Shown here: positions 40,701-49,175 of the stretch, piece by piece | How the letters are laid out: every line of letters begins with the position of its first letter | Position numbering within the stretch: the first letter of the stretch is position 1 | Source: Nautilus pompilius | Taxonomy: Eukaryota; Mollusca; Cephalopoda; Nautilida; Nautilidae | DNA: 64,000 bases | Assembly: GCA_018389105.1 (NCBI GenBank) | Contig: JACATO010000311.1 | Coordinates: 1,235,501-1,299,500, forward strand | Direction: 5' to 3' | The notes under the pieces: generated by a model | Database searches by the model: none | Told to the model about the DNA's origin: nothing | What the model saw: the letters and a program-made list of their open reading frames with translations, nothing else | Position numbers and translations under genes: made by a program

Positions 40701-42250
40701 ATCAAAAGCGACTGTAGTGGGCTCATGGCCCAGTGGTCCGGAGTGTTGTTTTCTGATGAATTGGGTGTATGTTCGGCGATCGGTGTCTGAGAAATACTAT
40801 CCTAGTTGCACTCGACCGACTCTGCAAGCAGGGGGAGATTCGGCCATGGTTTGGGGCTGTTTTCAATCATCCGGTGTCGGTCCATTGCATCACGTGGAGG
40901 GTTGAATGAATGCTCATGACTATGCTAAGATTGTCTCGGACATTGTCAAACCATATATGTGTGACCACATGCCCCTGACAGCCATCTATCAGCAGGACAA
41001 CACCACCATCCACACAGCTAGGAGTGTCGAGGCCTTGATGGCAGAGTTGCGAATCCCCCTCCTCGACTGGCCGGCTCAAAGCCCGGATCTCAATCCAATC
41101 GAAAACATTTGGCACTTGATTAAACTCAGCGTTAGTGCCAAAAAACTGAAAAATAAAACCGATTTGGAACGGAAAATCAAGAAAACTTGGTCGGAGTTCA
41201 GTAGTGACAATTATCAGCGTTTGGTAGCCAGCATGCCTCATTGTTGTGAACAAGTTATCAAGAATTTTGGATATTCTACTCATTATTGATAGATCTGATC
41301 ACTTTTTGCATAATTGGAATTGATTAGATAGCTGTCTGGATTTTATGCAACACTTTTGCACACGTTGATTTGATGCAAATGATTTTCTAAAAATTATAAC
41401 TTTTCTTACGATGAAACAATATGCTTGATATTATTGGAAGAGATGCACAACAGTAATATAGAAATACTTTAATGAACAAGATTTGATAACAACTGCTTTC
41501 GACAAAATGAGAGCTAATTTACAGGAAAAATAATTTTTATGCAAGGCTTTTGCACACCGCTGTATATGATTAATGTAAAAACAAATCTTATAAATTAATT
41601 CTTCATGTTTTACACCAGATCATATATTTATTTTTATCAATCTGAACAAAAAAGTTAATCTAAAACAAGTCTGTTTAATGTACTACAGGGCATGAAGGGT
41701 ATAACTTTCTGTCACACGTGTTGTTCTTAGCAAGTCACCTAGATAGCAAAAAGTTTTTTTAAAGTCGTTTTTCATTATTTTACATTTAATTTCTTTAGAT
41801 GATCAAAAGGAACCAGAAGCTGCACTAGAAAAAAAGGAATCAGACATTTCACAGGAGAAAGAAGAACCAGACGTTCCACAGGAGAAAGAAGAATCACACG
41901 TTCCACAGGAGAAAGAAAAACCAGACGTTCCACAGGAGAAAGAAGAACCAGACGTTCCACAGGAGAAAGAAGAACCAGACGTTCCACAGGAGAAAGAAGA
42001 ATCACACGTTCCACAGGAGAAAGAAGAACCAGACGTTCCACAGGAGAAAGAAGAACCAGACGTTCCAAAGGAGAAAGAAGAACCAGACGTTCCACAGGAG
42101 AAAGAAGAACCAGACGTTCCACAGGAGAAAGAAGAACCAGACGTTCCACAGGAGAAAGAAGAATCGGACATTCCACAGGAGAAAAAAGAATCGGATATAC
42201 AGAAGGAGGAATCAGATGTTCCACAGGAGAAAGTATTGGATAATCCATAG
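4761..42250 (+). CDS. NME8: Axonemal dynein intermediate chain, thioredoxin plus three NDPK domains (NME8/TXNDC3-like)
   Basis: Coding exons: 4761-4851, 5384-5487, 6706-6777, 8551-8667, 8758-8833, 12500-12579, 13613-13705, 14004-14158, 15432-15506, 16405-16517, 17346-17490, 25143-25250, 27765-27913, 32296-32440, 33081-33188, 33800-33894, 34838-34930, 37114-37176, 38145-38210, 38539-38604, 39129-39284, 41799-42250. All have GT-AG borders and agreeing phases; the sum is 2622 nt (873 aa). The start MARRKQEVQLQRELE matches the family. Residues about 1-120 are thioredoxin-like (WSGPC), then a charged coiled linker. NDPK A (about 157-305), B (about 308-443) and C (about 445-590) each keep the catalytic histidine in AVHGSE, LLHGSD and AVHGSS. 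The tail (about 607-873) is Glu/Lys/Pro-rich. Family knowledge: such proteins sit in the outer dynein arm of cilia and sperm flagella. Vertebrate NME8 lacks the tail; sea urchin and ascidian chains have acidic tails. The exon at 39129 is the least certain. Confidence 0.9.
5850..6060 (+). mobile_element. CR1-like LINE 3' fragment
   Basis: A plus-strand frame reads GGDLILVFKIIKNYECV and then a degraded continuation. This matches the 3' end of CR1/L2-type reverse-transcriptase ORFs, where RGDLIEVFKI-like text precedes a TRGH motif. It lies in the intron between exons 2 and 3, in the same direction as the gene. The rest of that intron (5488-5849, 6061-6705) shows nothing. Confidence 0.45.
7360..8440 (+). 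mobile_element. CR1-like non-LTR retrotransposon fragment (reverse transcriptase, decayed)
   Basis: The frame from 7367 reads NAVDVIDQNFRKAFETVSHD, the AVDVIYLDFSKAFDTVSH-type motif of CR1/L2 reverse transcriptases. Further on come YVDDSDIAVECKLN and NRFADI (the region around the polymerase FADD motif), LQEDLNTVNK, LVRSHLK, TTGYNLNF and NSLPNAVV, followed by NTLKNGLDR. The order is exactly that of a CR1 ORF2 C-terminal half, but with many stops and frameshifts. It sits in the intron between exons 3 and 4, sense to the gene. Confidence 0.75.
8834..12499. other. Intron 5 of the dynein-chain gene; nothing recognised
   Basis: This 3.7-kb AT-rich intron has a short CA tract near 9396 and a TA tract just before the acceptor (about 12465-12480). 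A small splice-bounded frame at 9523-9592 does not fit the phase of the gene. Confidence 0.6.
12500..16460 (+). other. NDPK domain A exons
   Basis: The domain starts QVTVAIIKPDAVKAG (with the Lys of the IKPD motif), runs through EEYFEELVQFMSQGPSYILV and ends with LRAQFGTGNYMNAVHGSENS and ELAFFFPDF. The histidine of HGSE corresponds to the phosphate-accepting His of NDP kinases. Its intron positions differ from domains B and C: the middle block is split at 13613-13705 and 14004-14158, and the latter joins what are two exons in B and C. The introns between these exons (12580-13612, 13706-14003, 14159-15431, 15507-16404) hold nothing I recognise. Confidence 0.88.
17491..18559. other. 5' part of intron 11; nothing recognised
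   Basis: AT-rich sequence without open frames or repeats that I can name. It borders the Gypsy relic; I looked for a long terminal repeat here and at 22.0 kb and could not see one by eye. Confidence 0.4.
18590..19510 (-). pseudogene. Gypsy integrase remnant
   Basis: A zinc-binding HHCC region is seen as KNAEKHCKFCNGCQG (about 19400). The catalytic core reads MDYLGSLPYSHCILAVVDYY and then ENIFVVHGLLYTL. Downstream comes AEIFGHIIKTKLTEL, and KVLLEQKRENKL (18700-18760) marks the C-terminal domain typical of K02A2.6-type elements. Several in-frame stops interrupt it. Confidence 0.75.
19800..21130 (-). pseudogene. Gypsy reverse transcriptase and RNase H remnant
   Basis: The RNase H part (19880-20140) reads KTSLIADARAVGHGAVLIQE and then VWTCGKFHIYFYG. 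Upstream, GVLKTDVPVNLVMSQKV and FKKREIQAKLDEYLAMDII fit the connection and N-terminal part of a Gypsy reverse transcriptase. The polymerase YVDD region is not legible. Confidence 0.65.
21135..22010 (-). pseudogene. Gypsy protease and gag/zinc-knuckle remnant
   Basis: At 21135-21210 the minus strand reads GDIDNIKMNTDSGANTYNK, with DSGA as the retropepsin active site. Shortly before it, around 21340-21370, CKKCGQREHFASR is a CCHC zinc knuckle whose last Cys is lost. The gag part upstream, to about 22010, is badly decayed and its edge is a guess. Confidence 0.6.
22011..23685. other. Intron 11 sequence between Gypsy relic and mariner; nothing recognised
   Basis: AT-rich sequence with no sustained frame on either strand. 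It may contain the 5' part of the Gypsy relic or older repeats. Confidence 0.4.
23686..24947 (-). mobile_element. Full-length mariner element with terminal inverted repeats
   Basis: The termini are TTAGGTTGTTACAAAAGTTT at 23686 and its inverted partner ending at 24947 (minus strand TTAGATCGTTACAAAAGTTT). Both are flanked by a TA duplication (23684-23685 and 24948-24949). The 1262-bp length is typical of mariner. The transposase is on the minus strand. It sits in intron 11 of the dynein-chain gene. Terminal repeats differ at only a few positions, so the insertion is moderately young. Confidence 0.9.
23745..24760 (-). pseudogene. Mariner (DD34D) transposase, frameshifted
   Basis: The start at 24760 reads MDRKAFCAILLHEFKLGH. 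A frameshift near 24650 follows; then EADPTKTVRKIAGELDVNTA is the helix-turn-helix. MCDEKWILYNN holds the first catalytic Asp, LLHDDACPHV the second, and YSPDLSPTDYHYFKHL the third, giving the mariner DDD triad. The part between 24165 and 24091 and the C-terminus below 23890 are broken by stops. SETMAR-type host proteins share this domain, but no SET domain is present here. Confidence 0.85.
25251..26179. other. 5' part of intron 12; nothing recognised
   Basis: No repeat or coding signal that I can name. It may include non-coding parts of the Tigger relic that follows. Confidence 0.4.
26180..26560 (+). pseudogene. Pogo/Tigger transposase C-terminal fragment
   Basis: A plus-strand frame of about 120 codons reads NAPVYQTFMDAKIIDVV, then TATPEKITIDVVIALASHL, FLEQKSFITQQEIMKHCHIQ and DRFILEKPNL. 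This pattern (acidic NAPVYQ..TDAEII, then a helix with LEQ.SFI..QEIM) is the C-terminal region of Tigger/Jerky-like transposases. The catalytic DDE core is not seen upstream, so this is a fragment. It lies sense within intron 12; the remainder of the intron to 27764 shows only a TG tract near 27730-27746. Confidence 0.65.
28690..30090 (+). mobile_element. Non-LTR retrotransposon fragment with RNase H (I/Jockey-like), decayed
   Basis: At 28740-28960 the frame reads NGFEQKLTDVTLAIFVYCLA, WKTKLLEILANLKITEKALV and then RGVPQG, which are reverse-transcriptase blocks. At about 29021-29057, VSTDLIIWAKE stands where YADDLIIWAK is expected, so the polymerase aspartates are damaged. At about 29905-29965, FSWISSHVKISGNEQVDHL matches the last RNase H block (SHVGIPGNE.AD). 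The segment lies sense in intron 13 (27914-32295). Confidence 0.7.
30599..30761. repeat. Short inverted repeat built on TTGGGCCAATGCTGG motifs
   Basis: CTGTATTGGGCCAATGCTGG at 30599-30618 is nearly the reverse complement of CCAGCATTGAGCCAATACAG at 30742-30761. Further copies of GGGCCAATGCTGG and of its inverse lie between. It could be a small palindromic MITE or a decayed minisatellite. The rest of intron 13 (30770-32295) shows nothing clear. Confidence 0.5.
33895..37113. other. Introns 16 and 17 of the dynein-chain gene (coding exon 34838-34930 excepted)
   Basis: AT-rich, with a poly-T run near 36860. A minus-strand open frame at 36220-36615 (131 codons) has no recognisable domain and no initiation or splice context that I can support, so I do not call it a gene. 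Confidence 0.4.
37050..38645 (+). repeat. Tandem exon-intron cassettes encoding an acidic motif, three copies
   Basis: Exons 37114-37176, 38145-38210 and 38539-38604 encode near-identical peptides: ETEGEETAAEQREEQGEEG, ETEGEGTAAEQREEQREEEG and ETEGGETAAEQREKQREEEG. Each is a phase 1-1 exon. The flanks are copied too: AACATCACATTCTCCTATTA before, and TTATCACTTTTTAT and GGAAATGAATTTCTAG after. Copies 2 and 3 are spaced 394 bp apart; copies 1 and 2 are 1031 bp apart because a 572-bp MITE sits between them. Copy 1 lacks one codon. Symmetric phases mean copy number can change without breaking the frame. Confidence 0.85.
37429..38000. mobile_element. Pogo/Tigger-type MITE, 572 bp, with TA target site
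   Basis: The termini are CAGTTGACCCCCGCGTAATC at 37429 and, read inward from the other end, CAATTGTCCCCCGGTATTCG at 38000. Both are flanked by TA. The GC-rich ends with a CGCGG/TTCGCGG core and the TA duplication fit pogo-like elements. No transposase frame is present inside. A TA-dinucleotide tract (to 38022) adjoins the right end. The paralogous intron at about 38415-38425 lacks the insertion. Confidence 0.8.
38744..38981. mobile_element. 238-bp Tc1/mariner-like MITE retaining a transposase piece
   Basis: The ends CAGGGTGTCCGTAAAGTTAC (38744) and the inverted match ending at 38981 form repeats of about 28 bp flanked by TA. The inner 180 bp are transposase-derived. The plus strand reads GITVWAGISSDGIVGPQFFD and then GTVTGERYLDKLRNVIVP, the stretch before the second catalytic Asp of mariner-like transposases. 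It is an internal-deletion derivative that kept coding sequence. Confidence 0.85.
39129..39284 (+). other. Probable Lys/Glu-rich tail exon of the dynein-chain gene
   Basis: The 156-nt phase 1-1 exon encodes VDSSKKSERTSRDPKPKEKK and ends with KQQKQAFEEMAEG. The same frame is open upstream to 39057 apart from a TAG at 39116-39118. The upstream acceptor at 39056 would put that stop in the protein; the acceptor ending at 39128 (CTTGAACCAG) avoids it. The donor GTTAAG is weak. Skipping this exon would also keep the frame. Confidence 0.5.
39984..41562 (+). mobile_element. Tc1-like element with double (IR/DR) termini, 1579 bp
   Basis: The outer ends are CAGCAGTGTGCAAGAGTCTT (39984) and, inverted, CAGCGGTGTGCAAAAGCCTT (ending 41562), flanked by TA. 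Inner copies of the same motif occur at about 40184-40205 (ATGTGCAAAAGTGTTGCATA) and, inverted, at about 41343-41361. Two repeats at each end, about 200 bp apart, is the IR/DR layout known from Sleeping Beauty and Minos. It sits in intron 21 of the dynein-chain gene. Confidence 0.85.
40319..41289 (+). pseudogene. Tc1-like transposase, multiply broken
   Basis: ATG 40319 gives MPRA and then a TGA at 40331; the frame continues with TPEQWATIVRMKEDG. The paired-type helix-turn-helix reads WVIADCIGCNQSMISRTLKR, followed by HRAGRP. After 40650 the frame changes repeatedly. VLFSDE (near 40760) holds the first Asp, IYQQDNTTIHTA the second and SPDLNPIENIWHLIK the final Glu. A further in-frame TGA lies at 40903. 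The C-terminus ends normally at 41289. The protein cannot be made as it stands. Confidence 0.88.
41834..42232 (+). repeat. 27-bp minisatellite encoding EEPDVPQEK repeats in the last exon
   Basis: There are fifteen consecutive units, fourteen of 27 bp and one of 21 bp. Consensus EEPDVPQEK; variants are EESHVPQEK (units 3 and 7), EKPDVPQEK (4), EEPDVPKEK (9), EESDIPQEK (13), KESDIQK (14) and EESDVPQEK (15). Central units are almost identical at the DNA level; outer units have diverged, as expected for unequal exchange. All units are in frame with the splice phase of the acceptor at 41798. The minus strand is also open across the array, a by-product of the periodic composition. Confidence 0.95.
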
Positions 42251-42322
42251 GAGAAAGCAGAAGCAGACTCTGCACAAGAGAAAGAGGAATCAAATGTTAC
42301 ACAGAAGAAAAACAAAGAATGA
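42251..42322 (+). other. In-frame relic of the tail beyond a TAG stop
   Basis: The gene stops at TAG 42248-42250 inside a repeat-like unit (VLDNP, stop, EK). The same frame continues as AEADSAQEKEESNVTQKKNKE and ends at TGA 42320. These 23 codons match the repeat style, so the original stop was probably the TGA and the TAG is a later nonsense change or a sequencing error. Confidence 0.7.
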
Positions 42323-44390
42323 AAGTATTTTAAAGTTAAAATGGTCTTGTGAATTAAGATTATTCCACATCTAGGCTGGGGTAACTTAATTTACTGAGAT
42401 GACTCAGCTGAGAAGTTTTCTCTGCCTATACACTTTATATTATAGTACTCTTGCCCTTATCATTAACTATTGCTTATGCTTCATTGAAATATATATTTGT
42501 ATCTATATTATGAATTTATAGTTGATATAAACTATTTATGTACTGTAGCAGTTGTCAGCAACAATAGATTTTATATCTTAAAAGAAAAAAAAGCCCTATA
42601 AAATCATGTTGCAGTCAACCACTGCTACTGGTGAAATGTATTGTGGAAAGGTCAGTGTTATTCCTCTAATGATGCATTCAGAGCCCATGTTAGAAATAAC
42701 TGCATCAAAAATATAATTCTAAACCATTGCTAGCTCCTCACTAATATCAACTTTGAACTAAATAATGTAAGCCAACAAGATTCCAAGCAAGACAATACAT
42801 TTTATAGTATGCACATAACACAAACTGGCCTATCATAAAATATTCAAAGAATAAAAAGATTTTACAAAATCAAAGTATTCAGAATAACAGCGTTAACACC
42901 ACTGTTTAAAATATTTCAGATAACTAATAGATCTTCTAAACAGCCAATACTCTTACATTTGGAATTAAGGAATTGCATAGATGTCTATTCTACCAACTGT
43001 TATGCATGACACAGCTTGTTGGCCTACCAACTGACAGCAACATTGTTTTGCCATTGGACAAATCTCATTATATATTCGAAATGATTGGCCTGAACATGTA
43101 TTAAGTATCTAATGGCTGCCAAAAATGATTTTATTTTTTTAAGAAAGGACTTAATAGCAATAAATATGCTAAAGAACATAATTATTTATTCAATAAAACA
43201 GTAAACTTATTTCAATTTTCCAAGGCATTCAACCTTAAAATGAAAACCAAAAATGTTTAGCACATATAGATCAATTTATGCAACTGAAAATTTTTATGCT
43301 GATGAAAAACGTAAAATGTTTGGAATTGAATATAGTCATGTTGTCTTCTGGTACAGCATATCATTGTCATGCAGCATCTTTGCCATGAGAACTTTGCCAC
43401 ATATCAGAACATTATTTTGGTTTATTGTACAAATTAGGCAGGTTTCCTATGTACATTTTACTTGTTGATTGATTTTACTAGATTCAGAAGTTGATCTGCA
43501 GTTGAGGATGATTAGCTGATCAGCCTAGGAACCAGAACTATGGAATGTATATCTTTTTACCCATCATTTTTTTTTATTTTTGTTGATTGATACTTAAAAA
43601 GGAACAGACAGCAAGATTTTCATTACAATACTTTTTTTCAATGACTTACTGAAGCTTAGTCACATTTGTGTCCCTAGTTTCTACACTTTTACTGTTTTGA
43701 TAAAAGATGATGCATTTTTTCTAATTAAATATGGTTACAGTGACATTAAAATGCTGACAATTTCAATTTTAAAAATATTATTTTTCAGCCTTTCAAAAAA
43801 GTTATTATTATTCAAACAGTACTTGATATTCCTAGAAATGGATTTGCAATATTACTTATAACAGTGTGAAGAAAGCTGAATTAAACAAGAAACTAATTGC
43901 ATGACATCAAAAACAGAAAAAGCTGGACATATGAAACTATGTTATTGTCAGTAAAGCAAAAACACCCATCGGAAAGATTAATTTTATTCTCACATAGAAA
44001 TTTTAGAACTTCAATAACTACAGATTCTCCTTTAACTCACGTCCATACTAACTGACAAAGCAGCAGTCATAACTTCTCAGTAAAAAAATCTACTATAATA
44101 TCAGTTTCTATCCTTTTTGTTTTGGAATTGGCTGGGGTTTCTGGCTTACCATTTGTTAGATCGAGTGGCAGACATGCAATAAAATATTAATTTCCATGAT
44201 AGATCTTTGTTCTGTGCTTCATTCTTTCTAATCCAAAGATCAGCCTAGTTTTTGTCATTCTTGACTGTTGATCTTTAACAGATATCTTTCTGCTCATATC
44301 AGTGGTGTTTTGCAGATGGTTGCTGGGCTAGAAGGCTGTTTTTTTTTTTTTTTCTATTAACCTACCAATTTGGATTTTTCAAAACTTTTG
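42323..44390. other. 3' flank of the dynein-chain gene; nothing recognised
   Basis: This stretch should contain the 3' UTR. AATAAA words occur at about 43194 and 44180, but I cannot tell which is used. No coding signal or named repeat. Confidence 0.4.
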
Positions 44391-44399
44391 GAAGTCCTC

Positions 44400-45060
44400 A
44401 GGGATTGCAAGCTGCCATTTACAAGTGTAGATTCTTCTCAAATGTTGTGATCCGCCCCAGTGAATTTTGCTTCCTTATATGGCTTCCTCACCTTATAATG
44501 CTTCCCCTCACATGGATTAATTTACCTGAAGCAGGGTGGAGAGTATCTTACTGACAGGCATATTTATTAGATTACCTCATCGCATAACTGCCACATGAAT
44601 ATGTTTGATATGGCAGCAATACAAGGTCTAAGCTCCATAGGAGTAGGTCAGGATTACAGCTTTGCAAATAGTTAACTTTGATCTGGCTACTGCAATCCTA
44701 GATTTAATTTCATCATATAATGTTGCCTATCTACTATACTTACAATATAGGTAAAGTGCTCCACTGCAATAAGCCTGCAGTTGTCAATAGTCACTTTTGA
44801 GTCTATGACTGATGGTTTAGACTAGAAGAATGCTTATTTCTTTATACTGATGGTTATTCCAAAAGCGTTTTCTGACAGTTCTGAAATGTTTTGAGATCTG
44901 GATTTTTTTTCAACTACATGTGCAATTATGGCACACCCAGAAGCAAACAGAAGATAGCTAACAAGAATCTTTGACTTTTTTTGCAGTCTTCTCAGGTTGA
45001 GGACATTACCCAAGACAATGTACCAATAATGCATCAAGAACCACAACAACACATGGAAGC
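44400..45060 (-). mobile_element. Non-LTR retrotransposon reverse-transcriptase fragment
   Basis: The minus strand reads VLNLRRLQKKSKI, LLFASGCAIIAHVVE, ENAFGITISIKK and, after stops, EHFTYIVSIVD. In intact elements the second block is LFADDCA, so the catalytic FADD is mutated to FASG. The order (NLRRLQ, FADD, GLTISTKKTE, FTYLGS) matches a widespread LINE reverse-transcriptase C-terminal half. Confidence 0.65.
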
Positions 45061-45480
45061 AAAACTAAAGCAATCTATGGAGTATAATGACAATGGATCT
45101 ATAGAATGCCATTTACAGATCTGCCAACTCATAAGATTTAAGTGTAATTATTCCCTTTTTTTTTTTTTTTCATTTTTACAACTGTACAAATTTTTGCTAT
45201 TTTACAATTTTATGCAATATTCCAGAATTTTTTCAGTGACCAAAAATTTTCTGGAAATAACACACTGCTCTCTGCTTTGCATCTCAATCTTACAAGCACT
45301 TGAAATAAAAGATTAAAAAAGCATGTAAGTTATGTAAACTAGGGCATTTTAACAAGTAGTTATGCCTTTTTATGTGTATAATCCTATGTACTATTTCAGT
45401 ATTTTGGTGTATTCTGGTTTTTCTATACACCCAGTAGTAAGCATCTAGGCTTTCTAGGGTGTGCTGAATCATTAGAGAAA

Positions 45481-46990
45481 AATGGCTGAAAAACATAGTT
45501 CTGCTTCATCTTCAATGAATCCAGGAAAGAAAAAACGTTTATAGTTAGCAGGAGTTTAGACAAGAGTATTCAATGTTCAGTGATATTGTATCATCCTGAA
45601 AGGATATATATATTATGCAAAATTTCTTATGGAAGTGAAAATGACATTTAAAAAATTTCAAGAGTTCTAAACACCAGCAAGTGTTGAGCGCTTCTGGAAA
45701 TAAACTTGTGATGATACAAAGAAAAAAAGGAGTTGCAGATTACCTTCTGAAACAACCCTGAAATGGTAATTAGAGGATGCCAGTTCACATTCATTTGACA
45801 GCAGCAAAGGAAGTAAAGCAGTTGCAGTATCAGTTTGATGAAATTCTTGTTGACATTTTTTACTATTTGGACAAGAGTGCAAACAGGAAACAACTTAGAG
45901 AATTCCAAAGTTTGTGTGATGTGGATTCTCAAACTATTCTGAAGTGTGTGTGCACATGCTGACTGTCACTTGGAAAATGATTATAGATGTTAATTGGGCA
46001 GTGGAGACCTTTGAAGTAATACTTTACAGGTAAACATGAAAAGAAAAACAAAAAGTCATTGTGAAGGCAAAGTTTGTTCCAGGAAAATCAGAAGCATCAG
46101 TGGAGAAAGAGTGAATGTTTAAAAGAATTCAAAGAAAAAAACTTCTAAGAGAGGCAGTCTGTCATTGCGTTTCCTGAACAAGGATCTAGATCTATGGAAG
46201 GTTCCTCTATGAAAGTAGCAGACAAAATTGCAAACACAAGGGAAAAGGAACAGCACACATCTGGCACTAAATCTTCAGGAAGCATATATTTGCAAGAACT
46301 TTACAAGATGTTTTGTATATGCGTTATTTCTGAATTGGATTCAAATCTTTGACAAATGTAATTTAAAACTGTTTGAAGACCACTCATCCGTTGTTTGCAG
46401 AGAATCCTGTTAGCTTTATTCAAAGATTTGTTTAGCAGACTTGTGACACCACATGCAATTCCAAATTGTTCAAATATTTTGGATTTGAATTTCAAAAACA
46501 GAAAACTTCAGTTAAAAAAATGAGAACTTAGAAACTGCATTGTTCCTATTTCAGGACACAACTTTGAAACATGCAGAAATAGTAGATATATCTGTCAGAA
46601 AACGTTGTTCCTTGGAATTGGTAGAGTACTTAGTTAGCACCCTGAGCTAATACAGTGAATTGTCTTCAACAGCAATTTCACACCTACCAGACTGATCCAT
46701 TGACTGGTGTAGATGAAAGTGAGCCAGCAGATAAGTGTTTGTATACTGTTAAAACAATGAAAGATGATCAGGAAAACTTTAAATATGATAAACCCTCTGA
46801 AGTAATGAAGTATATCCTTGTAATACCACACAGAAATTCGGGTTGTGAGAGGGTTTTCCCTCTTATTCAGATTTTAGAGGATCAATGAAGAGTCTGTCCT
46901 GATAAAGAAGATGTAGATGGCACAAAAACTGTTTCTCCCAAGAATTTAGTTGACTTAAAAAACACCAAGAGTGCTACATACAAGGCTCTT
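45481..46990 (+). pseudogene. hAT/ZBED-like transposase relic
   Basis: A possible start MAEKHSSASSSMNPGKKKR lies at 45483. At 45777-45970 the frame reads KQLREFQSLCDVDSQTILK, and at 46655-46888 EVMKYILVIPHRNSGCERVF, the hAT C-terminal dimerisation motif. The regions between are broken. This family differs from the hAT copy at 1-2010. Confidence 0.65.
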
Positions 46991-47557
46991 AATTAGTAAC
47001 TATTATTAATTAAATAAAACATCATAAGTAGCAAATCATTTCTATTAAATTAGTTTTGCAATTTTTCCCTTGTCCTGACAAGGATTAGTTTTTTTGGGCA
47101 GGATTACTGTTTCTCCAGGCCCCTGTTAGCAGGTAGCTGGCTACAATGAATGCTAATGCATGAAGGTATTAAGGTCCTACTCATAGTTTAAAATTCTTGT
47201 TGGATGACTGGCCATGTCCCCTTTAGAAAGCTACATTTCTCCAGCTCAGAAAATCATAAGAATAATGAAGGGGAGATTCTGGATCAGAATTGCTGATAAA
47301 ATCCAGCTATCAAAACACCCTCCTTGAATGCTTCATTACAGTGTATGGTACAAAGCCTGGTGGTTCCACTTAAAACCCTGACCTCAAGGAAGCAAATCCT
47401 TCTCACGAAATAACCCAGCTATCTTCAAAGATGTAAACAACATTCACCTAAAGCTGAAAGGCAACAGACAAAGTTGTGACAATCATAAAGATATCTTCAT
47501 CTAGTAGAAGTAGAATCATCTATTTTCTTATTTAAAAAGTCAAAGAAATATGCTAGT

Positions 47558-48017
47558 CAGGGCGTAGCTAATAGGGGGCGGCAGGGGCGGTCCGCCCCGG
47601 GCGGCACGTTTTGGGGGGCGGCATTTTTTGGTCCAAGTGCGCGTTTGTCAAATTTAGTTCAGGACAGTATGTTACATATATAATGTATTTTTTTGTTCTA
47701 TTTTTCCAGATATTATTTTTTTCCTGAATTTTTCGTTCAATTTTTAATGGTAGCTTTTGAAAGGAAGAAAGTTTTTCTAAAATTTGCTGTAAAAGAAATT
47801 TGCTCACTTGAAGTGAGTCACTTCTAATTAATTTTGAATTGAATATCAATATTTTCTCATTATATATTTGATAATTTTTATTTTCTAATAGTACTTTTTT
47901 TTCAATAAATAAATAAATAAAAAATGAATTTTTTGGAGGTTTTGAAATTCTACGTTATTTAGAGGGTGGCAAATTCTACGACCGCCCCAGGCGGCACAAA
48001 CGCTAGCTACGCCCCTG
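47558..48017. mobile_element. hAT-type MITE, 460 bp, with 8-bp target-site duplication
   Basis: The ends are CAGGGCGTAGCTA (47558) and, inverted, CAGGGGCGTAGCTA (ending 48017). Both sides are flanked by ATGCTAGT (47550-47557 and 48018-48025), an exact 8-bp duplication as made by hAT transposases. GC-rich subterminal blocks (GGCGGCAGGGGCGGTCCGCC; CGACCGCCCCAGGCGGC) enclose an AT-rich core with no coding sequence. Confidence 0.92.
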
Positions 48018-48979
48018 ATGCTAGTATGCAGAGTTACCATTATTGTCTCGAAATATTACAGAATTTGCTGAAATGTAGGCACAAGGTTGAAATAAGTGAA
48101 ATGATATTATTGATAAAAAGCATTTGCAAGAAATAAAGGAAACCAAACATCATTAAAAGTTTATATCATTATCTTTTTAATAGTATTGGGGGGGGCCACT
48201 AAATACTGTGCTCATGAGGGAGAGAGATGCCATTAACATTTAAGTTTTCTGTCATTATTTTGTACAAAAAGTGAAAAAAATCCCGTTCTTTAGTGTGGCA
48301 TTTCTGTTCACAATGATCTGGTCATGTTCACCACTGACTAAAATAATCATAGTTCTGAAAAAAAGACAAAAAATATGTATACATAAACATTCTTGGAGAA
48401 TCTTCTATAAAGGAATAAGCAAATTAAAATTTAGAAAAATCCAGCAAAAGAATTCACTTACAAAAACTGTACAATGCAATTACTTTACAAACCCACATTT
48501 AGACAGTCAATTTTCTTAATATACAAGTAATGGTATTTTAAAGAGATACATCACAGAATCCTTTTAGGGAGGTAAGTAAGAATTATTAAATTTGTTCTTA
48601 AAGATAATCTCAATTAGTAATATTTAAAATCTTTAAATTAAAAGAAAATATTTAATTAAAATAAACTAAAAATATCAATTAACAATGTATTAATAGGGAT
48701 ATTTTGTCTGAGACATCTTATACAGCTATTTAGTTGTCTTTTCCATTGTAAGTGTCTTATCTTACATCTCAAGGGTTGAGTCTTGATAATTCTAGTGCTT
48801 CAAGAGCTGCACACACAAGTCATATCACTGTCCAGCTATTTAAAATTTGCATAACAATGGTCAAGTTCAGTACACAATCTGTCAAAAATATTCACACAAT
48901 GAAGTTAGCAAACACTGTGTAGTGCTTTGATGACCTACCAATGAACAGGAATACCTAGCCTTAGTTAAGCTATGAATTG

Positions 48980-49175
48980 AAAGTAGACAGAAAAATATTC
49001 ATTCCCCTAACCTAAACCCTATAAATGTCTGGGATGAGATCTCTAGGTATAGTGGAAAGCGACCACTCCTGAACTGCATCAAGTCTTGACAGAAGAGTGG
49101 AATGCATTGTCACAAGAATGCATTAGATGTATGCAGTGCAAGCCTAGACAGTTATACACACTACTAATGGTCGTG
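48980..49175 (+). pseudogene. Tc1-like transposase C-terminal fragment
   Basis: PNLNPINVWDEISRYSGKR and then EWNALSQECIRCMQ correspond to the SPDLNPIEHVWDE.. and EWN.IPQ..I..LI..M blocks near the C-terminus of Tc1 transposases. The catalytic Glu is missing (PIN instead of PIE). No terminal repeats were found around it. The stretch 48026-48979 otherwise shows nothing. Confidence 0.6.

Noticed and set aside
41775..42315. Two long minus-strand open frames across the minisatellite
   Set aside because: They are reflections of the 27-bp repeat; the plus frame agrees with the splice phase and with the acidic tail of the gene.
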